From the NCBI RefSeq assembly GCF_017654505.1, contig NC_054545.1:8879927-8943926 (forward strand): DNA of 64,000 nucleotides, written 5' to 3'. A model generated the notes under the pieces. It was not told where the DNA came from, did not search any database, and saw nothing but the letters and a program-made list of their open reading frames with translations. The translations under genes and the position numbers were made by a program. Below are positions 12,222-25,127 of the stretch, in pieces (the first letter of the stretch is position 1; the number at the start of each line of letters is the position of its first letter). This DNA is from Polyodon spathula. Taxonomy: Eukaryota; Chordata; Actinopteri; Acipenseriformes; Polyodontidae.

Positions 12222-14216
12222 TTAAGGGTCTCTCTCTTTTTTCACTTTAACGTCCCCAGCTAAAATTGTAGCTATCTCACCTTGCATAAATGCCCAAGGC
12301 ACGTTTGAACCTACCAGTGGACATTTCTCTCCGCTAGGGCAATACACCTCACCAGTTGCCCCTTGCGCTTTGATGCTCTCTCTAGAACAAGGGAAACAGA
12401 ATTTGTGGTTGGGCACTGACGGGCACTGTACAAAGTGTGTGTCCTCCAAACGTTCATGACAAATGGTACAGCACAGGGGTCCGTTATTGGCCATTGGGGA
12501 ATCTGGAATGTTTTGAGGGTGAACTTGGTCCATGCCAGTGTGGGCACTAGGAGGTGGGGGTGCCACGGGAAGATTCATTTCTCCATTGCGGGACGCCAAG
12601 CGACGCTGTCCGGTTATGGAAGGTGGGGAGACGGGGCTGCTGTTATGCCTTGTAGAGGTGGTAGAATGTACTGAGCTTCCATCCTTGGGGGAATGGGCAT
12701 TGCCCAAAGTGTCTGCAACCGACATGAGCGCAGCCATAGGGGACTGTCCGTTCTGGGGTGCAGTTTCAGGTGGGGTTGTCCTGTTGGAGTGTGTGGGGTG
12801 ACCGGGTACAAGAGGTGGGTGTCCCCCATGGTTTGATCCATATGCCATGGTGAGTTTCAGTGCTTCACTTTGGCTTGCCATCCACTGCTGCCTCTGCTGC
12901 TCCTCGGATAATTTTAAAGGTCCCTCTGCGGAGTCGGGCTCCGGGGAAGCTTTCCTTTTACGAATACCAGTCCTTGGGGCGTTTGCTGCAGGCAAGGCAC
13001 GAGGGACGTTAACCAAAGCAGTGGGTAACAAAGGGCAGCTGGCATCGATGTAAGGCTGTGGCAGCATCTCTGAACCCACCATTTCTTTAAAGAAACGTAC
13101 CGATTCTGGAAGCAAATCACCAAGAAGCCGCCAGTCACCCGAGCCGTGCTTCTTTTCATATTCCAAATACTTGAAGCCAGAGGAAAGCCCCCTACCAAAA
13201 TCTTTCATGCAGTCCTGATACATTTGCTTGGCCACCCCGGATGCGCTGGAGAACACGTTGCCGGCTCCACTGGGGTACTCTACGAATATTTTCAGCTCGT
13301 ATTCCATCCCCGGTTTGGAGACGGCATCAAAAGCAAACACCCTGCCCACTAAAGAGTGGTCCTTTTTAAACCTGACATCAAATGGAGTGCTGTTGGAAAG
13401 TGTAATTAGAGTCTCTCTCACAATTTTAGGTTTGTTTGTCCAATCTTCAGCTCTGTTCCTTAAACTTTCACTGAGCTCAGACAAAGCTTCTGCATTACGC
13501 TGTTTTTCTTTCAAATCCCTCTCCTGGTCAGTGCTGGACACTGAACCCGGTCTTTTCCCTGCGTCAGACATCGACTGTGTCGCCATGGATAAAGAAGCTC
13601 CCAAGCTTGTTGGAGGAGGGGGTCGGCTACTGAGACCATGCGGAGGGATAGCTGCTGCAGTTGCCGGGCCATTCAGCATAGTCTGGGGCAAAAGATTGGG
13701 AGGCACATTCATTTGGCCAGGGACGGGAACCATTCCGTGATTTCTACGCGAGTTGGGGCTCTGTCTGTTCAGTTCAGGGGGTCCATCGTCAGGTTTAGGA
13801 AATCCATTTGGACCGCTCAGGCCATTAGGAAGCCTGCCAGCGTGGACGCCCATGCCCGGGTACTCAAATCGGGGTCTTTCTGTGTTCAGCGAGTAGCGAT
13901 CCAGTCCCGGTTGTGGCGCTTTCGATGACCCGTCCACATGATTCAGCTGCACGGTCTCTTTTGCTGGTAAACCTGATTGGGCTTTTACTGTTGGTGGGGG
14001 CGGTGGTCCGGGGGATCTCCCATCTTGAAAACCGTGACCTCGCTTCAGCTGGCGGGCAGTCTCAATCACAAACTCGATCCGATCAGCGCCTTCATAATTT
14101 ACGCAGCCTCTGCAAACTGGTTCCGTAAAATCCCAAATCATTGCCCATGGCATGCGAGGCAAATCGCAGAGGTAGCACGACTGTCTCCTGGAAGAAGACA
14201 CTTGTGCAGAAGACAT
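12222..14216 (-). CDS. IRF2BPL: Interferon regulatory factor 2-binding protein-like (single exon, 664 aa)
   Basis: IRF2BPL is a nuclear transcription cofactor with a C-terminal RING-type domain and reported E3-ligase activity; human variants cause the neurodevelopmental disorder NEDAMSS. The N-terminal IRF2BP zinc finger is at residues about 13-60 ([17 protein letters not shown], then [20 protein letters not shown]). A conserved central block runs from about 228 ([20 protein letters not shown]) through [20 protein letters not shown] to [18 protein letters not shown]. The C-terminal RING has [25 protein letters not shown] and [13 protein letters not shown], ending VKVKKERDP. The ATG at 14216 has A at -3 and begins the family's [13 protein letters not shown] start. 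The ORF is intronless, as in other vertebrates. It is shorter than the human protein (796 aa) mainly because the poly-Q, poly-A and glycine/proline tracts are absent. Its neighbourhood beside KIAA0586 differs from human. Confidence 0.97.
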   Translation of the reverse strand: MSSAQVSSSRRQSCYLCDLPRMPWAMIWDFTEPVCRGCVNYEGADRIEFVIETARQLKRGHGFQDGRSPGPPPPPTVKAQSGLPAKETVQLNHVDGSSKAPQPGLDRYSLNTERPRFEYPGMGVHAGRLPNGLSGPNGFPKPDDGPPELNRQSPNSRRNHGMVPVPGQMNVPPNLLPQTMLNGPATAAAIPPHGLSSRPPPPTSLGASLSMATQSMSDAGKRPGSVSSTDQERDLKEKQRNAEALSELSESLRNRAEDWTNKPKIVRETLITLSNSTPFDVRFKKDHSLVGRVFAFDAVSKPGMEYELKIFVEYPSGAGNVFSSASGVAKQMYQDCMKDFGRGLSSGFKYLEYEKKHGSGDWRLLGDLLPESVRFFKEMVGSEMLPQPYIDASCPLLPTALVNVPRALPAANAPRTGIRKRKASPEPDSAEGPLKLSEEQQRQQWMASQSEALKLTMAYGSNHGGHPPLVPGHPTHSNRTTPPETAPQNGQSPMAALMSVADTLGNAHSPKDGSSVHSTTSTRHNSSPVSPPSITGQRRLASRNGEMNLPVAPPPPSAHTGMDQVHPQNIPDSPMANNGPLCCTICHERLEDTHFVQCPSVPNHKFCFPCSRESIKAQGATGEVYCPSGEKCPLVGSNVPWAFMQGEIATILAGDVKVKKERDP

Positions 14217-14660
14217 GTTGCTTGCTTTTCTTGTCCTCTTGCAATATTCACTGCCCGCTTTCCTTTCTCAACAATCCCACTTTGCTGTTGTGTTGTTTGC
14301 AAACAACTGCTCTTCTTTCTCGAGCTCGGATTCGGTGTAAAATGTGCGTGACTGGCGATCGTTGCTTGCAGGTTTCACATTTACAACCCGCACGCCTCAC
14401 ATTCTGACTCGAAAAATCTGATTTTGAATTCTGATTGTGACTCTGCGTTCTCTCTCTCCACTTGGAATGCCACCTGGCTGTAGCTGTGACGTCACCACCA
14501 CGCTCCGCAGTTCCTCTGTAACAAACTGACAAGCCACTTGTTGCGCTTCCACGGCGCATGCTCATACCCCTCCCCCTTCTGTGTTGTAGATGTGCTGCAC
14601 AGACATTGATCGGTTTTAGGACACAGCCCTGTCGTCATGAACGTGCTAAGATTACTATTT
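14217..14660 (-). promoter_or_regulatory. IRF2BPL: IRF2BPL 5' UTR and proximal promoter
   Basis: Sequence upstream of the start codon is richer in CpG than most of the window (including a GCGGCCGC site near 14672) and carries a consensus CRE. The transcription start cannot be fixed from sequence. Confidence 0.55.
14487..14494. promoter_or_regulatory. Consensus CRE (TGACGTCA)
   Basis: Perfect palindromic cAMP response element 271 bp upstream of the IRF2BPL ATG; candidate CREB/ATF site. Confidence 0.6.
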
Positions 14661-15157
14661 CTTCATACCCGCGGCCGCAGCCCTCAATAGCAATCTATCA
14701 TCAGTGATAACCCGTACACACGTTTCTATCGCACAAAATGCTGTGTATTGATTCACAGGGACATGTTTAGTTTTGCTGACATCAGCAATCCTGTACTGTA
14801 CTGTCACTATACAGGCAAATTATGGAGGACTTGTTTCGTACAGGGAGAATATGTTTTGTCCCTACTAAACAACAATCGAACACATTGACGTGCTGAGTAG
14901 CTCTGGTGAAGGCTTGGTAATATTTACAAAATACTATGTTATTATAATTTGCCATATTAACATGGTAGTGATTTTAGTAATGCATTTAATATACACTGGC
15001 TGCACATCGATGTATACGGGTAACTGCTGTACTTTAACTCGGTACAGACTACACGGCATTAGCTTTGTCCAGCAGCTTTGTTGTTTTCCTCTTTTTACAC
15101 TGTATCCAAAGCAGATGCTACTTTAGCTAAACCAACGAGGCTTGCCTCTAGACACAG

Positions 15158-15165
15158 TGACGTCA
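15158..15165. promoter_or_regulatory. Second consensus CRE (TGACGTCA)
   Basis: A second perfect 8-bp CRE about 670 bp further upstream. Two exact copies within 0.7 kb near one promoter is more than chance would usually give. Confidence 0.45.
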
Positions 15166-15169
15166 CAGA

Positions 15170-17202
15170 GATTATCTTTCAATCGACGACAATTACCACA
15201 TAATACCTTACGTAGTGTACATACCGTGTTTCAAGGTTGAGCCCAATTTATTTTTGCTAAAATGTCTAAAACATACATTCCTTGAATACCGTTATGTACA
15301 TACGTGTTTCGATTTGTATTTTATTTATTTATTTTTTTAATTTAATCACTTTTTTTTCTTTTACACACAAAGGCAAGTGTAGCCAGTACATAACTGACGA
15401 ATTGTGGGAGTGTGCCCCCCCCCCCAGTTAACGACTTTATAAAAAACAAGAACCATGGATTTGTAATATTTACATCAATCTAAAACCAATCTGTAAATCA
15501 CAAGGACAATCAGATCCCCTAGAGTAGGCACTGCAGCAGACGACTGTTAACCTCTATGCCAGTGAAATTAGCTACAGCACCCACTGCGCACATTAAGAGG
15601 TGATTAATTCAAAAGTAAAATATGCACTGCAAAATATACCACAGCTGATTTAAAAAAAAAAAAAAAAATTGCATGAAACCTTGTGGGGGGAAAAAAATAA
15701 ATAAAAAAAAAATCTACTAATGCTCGTCATAGGTTTAAATAATAGCAAGACCTTTTCCCCAGAAAGGAATGTCTGTACGTTGAAGCAGCCTTCCATGCAC
15801 CACAATCAGAATCATCATATTTTGGTCATGTTGTTGTGACTGAAAGTGCTGTGAGAACTTTATAAAGTATTCTGAAGCACTGGGGGCTGTAACTTTGGGA
15901 ACCATTTCAATTGTTTCCAAGTGATTTCACATGGAAACTAGTGATCAGTGAACATACTCACATTTATTCACAAGCTTTATGGGAAAAAAAAAAGGTGGGA
16001 TGCAAGCCTGATTACAATCCATTTAATACAGCACTCATCTCATATAAACTACCTACTGGGCCTATCACTCCCTAATTTGTTTTGTAAGTATTTGCATATA
16101 GACTGGGTCTTTTGATTCCTTTAGAAGGCAGCATAACTCCTGTGTACCTGCTACTTATTACTGATGTGTATACCCCAAGAGACACCTTTCAATATGGTAA
16201 TATGACCCTCCAACTGCTGGCCTTGTCCGAGATGCATGAAACAGACTTCAGTGACCTTGGTCAGCACAATCGCCCGGTTTCAATCCAATTAGGCATCCAA
16301 GGGATGAACTTATCTGTGGCCTCAATCCTCCACCTACCTAACTGCTCTACTTCCTGGAGTCGATGCCATGCTGTCTCCTAAATGATGGTCTAAAATACCC
16401 GTACAAGATACCTCTGTGTATTGTGTTGTCTGTATGACAGAATTGCTGTGATTCTCATAAAAGAAAGAAGCTGACTGCAATTTGCTGAACCCTGAAAACA
16501 TGTATTTGGCAATAGTTGTGGTCTAGGCCTATGCTTAATGCAGCCAGGAATAAAGTTCTAAAAGTAATATGCCACACTAACATGAAAAAAAAAAACATTT
16601 CCTTTAATCTGTATTGTATTCTGCCCAAGGCTCTGCAACAAAATATGTTATTGTTCAGTGCCAATCAAGTAAAAAATATTAACAGGAGTCAAATGAAAAT
16701 GAAAAAAAAAAAAAAAAAAAAATTATTTTGTAAATGTTGGCATGAGGAGGAGTTGAACTGCATTGTAACACGTTGAATAAATCTGTCTCCAGGGCTGTCT
16801 CCATGTATTTTCGTGACTGCAGACATTAGTTTAAAATCTGCCAAACATTAGGGAAGTTCAAACATGCTGGCTCCCTGACTCACAGACTGTTTACCTAAAT
16901 GTACAGCCAAGAGTAGCCCCTGCTCCTGGCCTCTGCCACTGATTAATATCACTCGGGAAATGGAACAAAACTTTCTCCTGTTATACAACTGAAAGAAAGG
17001 GGATAGGAGGAGAGAGGGGAGGAGGGACAGAGACAGAAAAACAGGAACTGGGAAAAGGACAAACATTTAAATAAAAGGCAGGTAGACCACTTATAACTAG
17101 AAAACAGAGGTTACCCAGTTCAAAAGAATGCATTTATACTCACATAAAAATAATGCTACCATATACTCCACAGTACTGCCAACAATACTATACAATTACA
17201 AG
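15170..17202. other. Non-coding stretch, no gene seen
   Basis: It contains A-runs (15651-15668, 16700-16722) and unique sequence. The open frame at 16112-16381 (plus) lies in a less AT-rich segment that could be an old repeat, but matches nothing I recognise. Confidence 0.5.
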
Positions 17203-17203
17203 A

Positions 17204-17299
<96 letters not shown>
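17203..17299. repeat. Palindromic compound microsatellite (GT)n(AT)n(AC)n
   Basis: TG units pass into TA units and then CA units, so the whole array is its own reverse complement and can form one long hairpin or cruciform. Confidence 0.95.
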
Positions 17300-17301
<2 letters not shown>

Positions 17302-20060
17302 TGAAAGTCAATAACTGTGTTACGTTATTACATTGGAAATTTATGTGTGTCTAATCGGTGTTATAAACAAAATTGTACTAAAACCTACAGTACAGTACAG
17401 TTGAGCAAAAAGAAAGCTTGCATTAACAGAACTGGCTTGAAAACATGTCTTTTCTTTAGAATTAGTGCCAGACATAGTTTTCCTGAACTCATTCCAGCTG
17501 CCTGAGCGACAGACAATTTTCAGTCTATTTGTATTAGAACCTTGTGACTGGTACAGGAAAATGAAGCATACTCCCTTGATTTCATTACGTAGTATAAAAA
17601 AAGAAGAAAAAAAGCATGTTTGTGCCAATTATTCATACACCAATAATAGACCCTTCTGTGCTATGGTTATGCACTGCTATTTCACAGAACAATACAAAAA
17701 AAAATCATTAATAAAGCTTAAAGACAGCTAAGACTTTCAACAAATGCACAAATTCTGTTTTCTTACGGTAAAACTGCAGTACATTTAAATAAGTTACAGA
17801 TATCTTACATAACTATCTATCTAGCTACACACGCACTGCAGGTTGCAGCATGTACTATATATTAATTATCTATTCATTCAGTTTATTTCAGCTTTGTTTG
17901 CCTTCAGAAAGTGACCAAACATTTGGTTCCCTCAAAGTCAGCATATGCTAAAAATTAATTCTTAGTTTTTATGTGCTAATGTATTCCCCCACCCCTATTC
18001 TACTTGTTCATTTGTGGCATTATCCATGTGGAAAATTTTCTGCTCGCACCAGTCAATCGCATGGGTTAATTTTTAGCTTCCGATAAGCACTTGGAAGTCT
18101 GCCAAACTAGAGGATTCTGGGAAATGAAAGCCTGCCCAGTACAAAGTGCCAGCATTAAGCAGTCCTGACAGTTCTGCTCCTTCTAAACTTGGCAGCAGTT
18201 CAAAGTGCTCTTTCATTTGAAATGTTGGAAGCATGCCATGTGCATGTAGATTTACTTTCCCTACTCTCACAAGGAACTGATAAATGCCGTTGCAGTTGCC
18301 ATGGAGATAAGAGGCTCTCAGCCTTGGCCTTGTGATCTACAGTCTCAGCTCTGCTGCTGCTTTTTTTTATTTTATTCTGACAGTGCATGAGTTCTCGGAA
18401 ATATTAACCAATTCAGCTGAAGTTTTTAAAAATAACTTGTGTCTTGCATAACCTGTACATTATGAACACATGAAAACAGCTTTAACCTGGAAAAGTTCAG
18501 TACAATTCAAAACCTGCCATTGGGCCTTGTCATTATATTAAAAGGGGTCACAGTACTGTTGGACGGATCAGTCACACATGATCTATTTCAATGGTTTGTT
18601 ATTGAATGAATTAAGCAGTACTGAACATTACTGTACCAAAAACAGGCAGCATTTGAAAAATTGAACTACTACCATTGTAAGGATACCAGGTAATTTACAC
18701 TTTTTTGATGTGAAATTAAACCAAAATAACCCAGCACTTTTCTGTTCAAATTATACTTTATAAGAATACGACACACCAGTAAGAACTCAAGCTTTTCAAT
18801 ATTTTTCTTAATGTTTATAATAGGATGTTGCAGAGAGTTAATGGTATCCAGGCGGATGTTAGGATTTCTTTGCTTGGAGAACACACCATGCCTAATCCAC
18901 TTAGCCCTTTCGCTTTCATGATTCCTCCTCATGGAACCACGGAACAAACAAAGCATGCAAGTGAAACCCTTAGGAATACATTGTATTGTTTTCTTCTTAC
19001 CTGGATCTCTCTGGATATCTGCCTGCTGTTGCCATGGTCACTCTGCTTCCCTCTGCACTTTCCTCATTAAGAATCTCTTCCAAAAGCCTCCTATTTCCTA
19101 CAGTGGCAAAAACACTTAAGATCAGGTTCCAACATTTGCTAGAGTAAACACTTAACATTGCTGAATGGGTCAGGCAACCAAGTGGTGCATTTTAAAGTGA
19201 TAAATCATATTATACAATTACAGCACATATGTGATAACATGTTGCCATTAGTTACCTCCTGAAGAAACAGGTCTCTTGAGTTTTGAGTTTAGTCACATTT
19301 ATATTCTTATATGAGCCAGCTCCCCAATGTTTCTGTATGGCTTGCATGTCAGTTTCAGTAAGCATGTGATAGCTAACATGTAGCATTGTTGATTGAAAGA
19401 AAGACTCCAGTCAGGTGCAGGTACAAAAATAAACACAGCAAGCAAGATCATTAAATCATTCGACAGGCCTCATATTTTTTTCATTGACTATTCAATATAA
19501 GCCAACATTTTGTTTGAAGTCATACACTTTGAAACAAGTGTCCAAACATGAAAAGTTCAAACAATGCAAAAGCATAAAGGGTACAACACTGACACTGAAT
19601 TTGTAAAGTAAGCCACACGAATCAACAGTATATTTAATACACTGGCGATCCAGATAAAATAGGAAAAAGGAAAACCAGTTGCTTTACTTAATTCTCTTAA
19701 AAAAATCTAAGCTTTTTAATCTGTTGATAGTTGTAAATTTTCTTGTGATCTTAATTATTTTTCCTTATTAAAGGGAATAGTAAAGCCCACAAACAGGTTG
19801 CTTTTATATCGTTTCATCTTTAATAACTATTACGATATTATGGGAATTATTACTTTGCAACAAAAAGTTAAATAAAACCTTCTCTGTGAGGTGTTAATTA
19901 TCCTGTCAATGCTGATTACAGGAAGTACTGTATACATATTAAATGCATTATGGTTGTTAAAACATGACAGGAATTGGGCAATATTCCCCATCCCCTAAAA
20001 CAAAATGCAAAGAGCAAAGATCAAATGAACTCTCATGGAGATTCGCAGAAAAAACAAAAC

Positions 20061-20062
<2 letters not shown>
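17300..20062. other. Non-coding stretch, no gene seen
   Basis: No exon assigned. The block 18070-18330 is unusually rich in balanced sequence (including GTTGCCATGGAGATAAGAGG) and is a candidate conserved element. Confidence 0.5.

Positions 20063-20063
<1 letters not shown>

Positions 20064-20153
<90 letters not shown>
20064..20153. repeat. (AT)n microsatellite, about 90 bp
   Basis: Pure AT dinucleotide array. The Tyr-Ile frames across it on both strands are artefacts. Confidence 0.97.
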
Positions 20154-20156
<3 letters not shown>

Positions 20157-20159
20157 CAG

Positions 20160-23020
20160 TAGCATCTGCAAAAGATAAACAAAAGGCACTCAACACAGTA
20201 TTTCATCAACAGTAAACTCTCCTTTTACCCACTTTCATTCCTCTCCAAAAACAACAATCGGGTCCCTGCCAAAAATATACTGTATGTACTCTCCCTGAAA
20301 ATAATAATTTCCTCAGGTCAAAGAACCACAGTATCCTGTTAAAGGGGCCATCTCCCACAAAAACAGATAGGCCTCATGGGGTGAAAACATGGACAGACTG
20401 TATCATCGTCGGAAACTTTTACGAGTCAGTTCATATTCAGCTTAGTGCTCTAACAGTTCTAACAATTGGCCTGTAGTGAAAGTAAATACAGTGCCTGATG
20501 GCAGGATCTTAAATGTTAATTGCACAACACAATCAGCCTTAGGAGGAAGAACACAAAAGGATTGTAACCTGAAGAGGGCAACCAGTGAAGAATGGCCATT
20601 CTTTCATAAAGACTGTGTTCCAAACAATGCCTAAATTTATGCTATATTTCTAGCAAACAAAAAGTCCTGCCTAAAATATGCTAATGCTCATGTAACACAT
20701 AATTTCCCAGTACTAACATGATCAACACAGAGCGGAGAGTCTGCATAAAGGATTAGCAAATACAGTAAAATCTTTTCAAAAGAGTAATACAACATTTTTT
20801 GAAACAGTGTGGAATCACATACAACCCTTATATAGCATCCTACACATATTCTTGGTTTCAACTGTAGTGTGAATGGACACCCATTACAAAATGCTGATGA
20901 TTTAATCCACTACAGGTTCTTGAAACAGGTTAACCATCTCAACCAACTTGAACTGAAACTCAGTGTGACCCAGACAGGTACTGTAGTACAACTCAAAACA
21001 AAGTGGCTGATATCTCCCTTGACTGTATCTGAATACATTTTCTGATGTTGTCAGGAACCTAACACAATACTTGGCCAGGCACCCTGCTGTGTGTTTGTTT
21101 CACCCCTGATGCTCTGCATTGTTTTCATGCACATTCACTATAAAAGGGAGTAATCCACAATCAACACTACTAGAAAAACAGGGTCTGGGGTCAACAACAG
21201 ATTATTTGTCAGTTTTTTTTTTTTTTTGTGTGTGTGTACATTACATACTGTACTGCCTAATGGCGTGTAGCTGCTTATTTCCTTGTACTGGCACCCTGCT
21301 GTCTCCAGATTCTACCAAAATATGTACTTAATGTACTGGGGGAAGGGGGTAAAATTCTGTATATATCTTAAGATGAAACATATTCGGCATATTGTCATTT
21401 TACCATTTTATGATCTGTCCCTCAAGGAAAAACTAGCATATATTTAAATAGGGATTTCCACAAGGGGATTACAATGCTTTTAAAATTTTGATTCCTAATG
21501 TGGTCAGTGTTCCAATGTAGACTGTTTATAAATTCATATTCTGCAGTGAATCAAGGCATACTGTAAGGGATTCGAAAATATTTGGATTCAGTTTAAATCC
21601 TTACAGACACGCCAGTCTTATGGGTATTTCACACTACACAACAGCTTTAATATTGTTGTCTCAATTTATGGTTTTCAGTGTGGGCTGTCCACAAGAAGGT
21701 AAGCTGGGATCAGTGCACCAAATTAAACAGAGATATTCCACATCAAAATAGAACAAAGGTCCTAGTGGTGAAAGGTTAATGCTCTAATCACTATGCAACC
21801 TCTTATGGTTTTGTCACATATAACACATATAATAAAAACAACACGCCCTGAAATGGCAGCAAAACAGACGCTGCACATTCCTATAGCACCTATCATATTC
21901 AATTGCTCCAAAGCAAATTGCCACAGTGTAAACCGCTGTTTCGGTGTAGGGCTCGCCATTTCAATTATAAGCGACAAGACTTTCTGAAAAGTATACTGCC
22001 CAATGCTTGTTTGTGTCTTCCTTGGTTCTTATCGTGTCTAGTTTCTACTCTCCAAGTCCACTTCCTGCATTCTACACCATCTCTAAAGTACTGTAACATT
22101 TACTCTCTCCTCATGAATTTTCTATAGAAAGAAACACCAGCTTTCTTCTGCTGCTTGCTCATCGTGCTGATGCAGCACCTGTACTTCCACACCTGCAATT
22201 CAGAACAACTGCTGCGATATCAGGCACAGCCATCTGTTTCCCCTCAGGAATAAAAATATTTAAAAAAAATCACAGAAAATAGAACGGACATGGAAATGCC
22301 TTTCTCCTGCATTCACGTGTAATAATCAAAAGACATTTGTTTGCACTGCACGTGTGTAACATGAAACGGAAGAAAGATACCAAGCCAGGTGGCGGCAACA
22401 ACTTTTACAAAATATCCAATTCATTTACCTAATTATTACAATTTCCACACTAGAATAACGCTTTTGTGTGCTTGACTGCTTGTCGGGAAGCATAAACACA
22501 GAGCTTGTTTTAATGTGTGGTACAGAAATTAGGCCGAGCAAGAACAGGCTGTAGCGAAAATCATCCTTGAATGTGTTCCATTTGTTTTCAGCCACCTGTC
22601 ATCTACGTGGCTCATTCTTCGTATTTCAGTTATGTTGGGAGATTTATTTTTACTGGCACTTTTTTTATTATTTTAGTAAGAAGAGTCACTCCGTGCCTAA
22701 AGTTGAAATGGAACGCTTGTGCTTTATTTTGACACCTTGTAATCCATAAAGAAACATTCAGTTTATTAGAGATCCGTCACCTCAAGGATCATTTGTATTC
22801 AGTCCAGATCAACCTTTAAGTTTAACATCTCTAGTCCATATTACTTCTTGATTCATCTGCCTGATAGAATTATCCCTGTAGTTGCTTGTTTATGTTGTCT
22901 CCCATCGCCTCATCCCCTTGTGTCTGTGGGAGTAACACACTGAGTTAGCAAGGAGCGGTCAAAGCACTTATGAATAAAGGAAGCTGACAAGAGCTGTAAT
23001 AATGAAACTGAAAAACAGTA
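20160..23020. other. Non-coding stretch, no gene seen
   Basis: Mostly unique sequence. Segments at 21800-22000, 22290-22440 and 22560-22980 are balanced, repeat-free and contain homeodomain/E-box-like cores (CACGTG, TAATTATT), hence candidate IRF2BPL-linked regulatory DNA. Confidence 0.45.
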
Positions 23021-23046
23021 GGGGGGGGGGGGGGGGGGGGGGGGGG
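23021..23046. repeat. Poly(G) tract, 26 bp
   Basis: Uninterrupted G run, followed by a T run at about 23060-23074. Confidence 0.92.
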
Positions 23047-23754
23047 TTGTGCTTTTTAGTTTTTTTTTTTTTTTATTATTATTTGTTCAGAAATCAGAAT
23101 CTCAACATATACCCACAGATAAAAGTAAGAAGCAATAGTAACACCTTAAATTAACCAGGAGTATACTGGATTTAAAAGTGGTTCTTCAGGATATGGTGAA
23201 AGTAGACCAAGAGCTTACCAGTCTAAATGACTTGCAAAGATTATTTATTTGAAAAATGAAAAATGAATGCAGCAGAAAGCTCCAGAAATGCTAAGTGCCC
23301 CATAAATTTCTTAATAAATAGGTTAGACAATATGTTTTATACCTCTGCAAGCACCAAACAACTCTTGAATAGTGGGTTTGAAACTAGGCCTTATAATTAG
23401 AAGCAGGTACAAATGGAGACACGCGTGTATCCCCTCACCCAAGATTTATACATTTCCTTACCCTAAAATGAAGAAAGAATTAACTTACAAAATCTTCTAC
23501 AAATGCTAACCATGTTTAAATCCACGCAAAAACCTAAATCCTTATCGAAATCTTATTGAATGGCAAAACATATTCCTGTAGATTCTGTCTTCAAAACTAC
23601 GGTGACAAAAAAAAAAAAAAAAAAACACCAGCTACTTAGTAAAGAGCCTGTACTTGCAGGATGCACAGCTCTCAAATGACATCTTGAGGTGATCTTAAGA
23701 AGGGCAAGGTCAAACACATTGGGATGGCTGCAAGTTACTGTGTAAATCTTTAAT

Positions 23755-24030
23755 GTAATAATAATAATATCTTTATATAGCGGCTTTCATAGTGGACCAC
23801 TATCACAAAGTGCTTTACAGAGGTAGACTGTGATTATATTATATTATATACAGTCACTTACAATAGGATATTGATTTAACATCTCATCCACAGGATGGCA
23901 CACAAGGAGGTTAAGTGACTTGTTCAGGGTCATAAAGTGAGTCAGTCAGTGTTAGAGGTGGGATGTGAACTACTGACCTTCTGGTTACAAGCCCTGGACT
24001 TTAACCACTGCTACACACTACCTGCCTTAA
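23755..24030 (-). mobile_element. tRNA-derived SINE with LINE-like tail
   Basis: Read on the minus strand, the head GGTAGTGTGTAGCAGTGGTT is tRNA-like (A-box region), followed by AGTAGTTCACATCC (B-box region). The tail AAAGCACTTTGTGATAGTGG...CTATATAAAGATATTATTATT resembles a LINE 3' end. It is a pol III retroposon copy, not a functional tRNA gene. Confidence 0.7.
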
Positions 24031-24057
24031 CAGCTTCTTTTAGTTTTAGTTGCAACT

Positions 24058-24352
24058 CACAAGGATGGAAGTGAATTGTTCACAGGTGGAAAGGACCACG
24101 CAGCTCTCAGCAGCTTACAGCCAGGCCTGCAGGGGCCTGGCCAGTCTACAGGGATCACTGGTGCGCAGTGAGCCGAGGACACCCTGGCCGACCTAAGCCC
24201 TCCCCACCTGGGCGGCGCTGGGCCAATTGCGCGCCACTCCTTGGGAACTCCCAGTGGAATAGCCTGGACTCGAACCGCCGATGTCCAGGCTATAGACCGC
24301 ATCCTAAACTCCATGCGGATCGCCTTTACCAGATGCACCACTTAGCTCTGGA
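24058..24352 (-). mobile_element. tRNA-derived SINE, same family as the copy at 54.4 kb
   Basis: On the minus strand it starts GCGATCCGCATGGAGTTTAG and has B-box GGTTCGAGTCC, then AATTGGCCCAGCGCCGCCC and GGGCTTAGGTCGGCCAGGG. The same order of blocks is found in the plus-strand copy at 54379-54814. The poly-A-rich 3' end seen there is missing here, so this copy is truncated. It abuts the SINE at 23755-24030. Confidence 0.75.
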
Positions 24353-25127
24353 CATATACGGGTTCCAGCTCATATAATGTTATCCCTTCAGCCTCACTCT
24401 CCAAATAACTCAAGGCTGCATTTGTATTGCTACCTGAATCAAGAACAGGTTTGTGTTTTACATCATTTGTTTGGTTCCCCCCTCCCCCCACAACTGCCGG
24501 TATTTCAATTAACTTAAAAGCACACAGTCAATCACAGCAAAGTCCAACTCCCTGATCTATTCTCATGTGAGGAACATAGATCCTTCCCTCTTCCTTACAA
24601 ACCTCTAATATGATTGCCAATTAAATGCATGCATTATAGAAATGGAATTAGGGCCAATTTCTCTAGATTTCTTTTAAATTTCCGTTACAGATAAAAAAAA
24701 AAAACATACTTTCATGCAAATTGTAGAAGATGAAAAGCATAACTCAATGCTGGGGAGCTAAAAAATAAAGAAGACTAAACTATCTGACCAAAAACATGCA
24801 CAAAAACAGCCCACTGACATCCGATATTACTTCTTTTTTTAACCACCAAATGAAATTCCCTAGTTCTCTTCAACCCCTACAAGCATGCCAGGTGTTATTA
24901 AGATCAATCTTCTTTTACAATACATTTACTTATTCAACAAGGAGAACAGGAAGAACATCCCCCCCCTTTTTTTTTTTTTTTTTTTTATTAATTTCTTCAA
25001 TTCAACACATAATAAAATGTAGTTTTGCTGATAGTTTGAGTGCCTCGATACAGTGTCAGTTGGCAAACTATTGGAACAGTTGTGGCAATAGACTAGTTTT
25101 TCCATTAAGTTTGGTCACCGTAGTTAA

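Noticed and set aside
12311..14128. Many plus- and minus-strand frames overlapping IRF2BPL, including 170 codons at 13228-13740
   Set aside because: Shadow frames of the single-exon IRF2BPL CDS, no independent homology.
16112..16381. 89-codon plus-strand frame with balanced composition
   Set aside because: No splice context or family match; may be an old repeat.
19957..20215. Tyr-Ile repeat proteins
   Set aside because: Produced by the (AT)n microsatellite on both strands.
24168..24377. Arg/Pro-rich frames
   Set aside because: Translation of a SINE.
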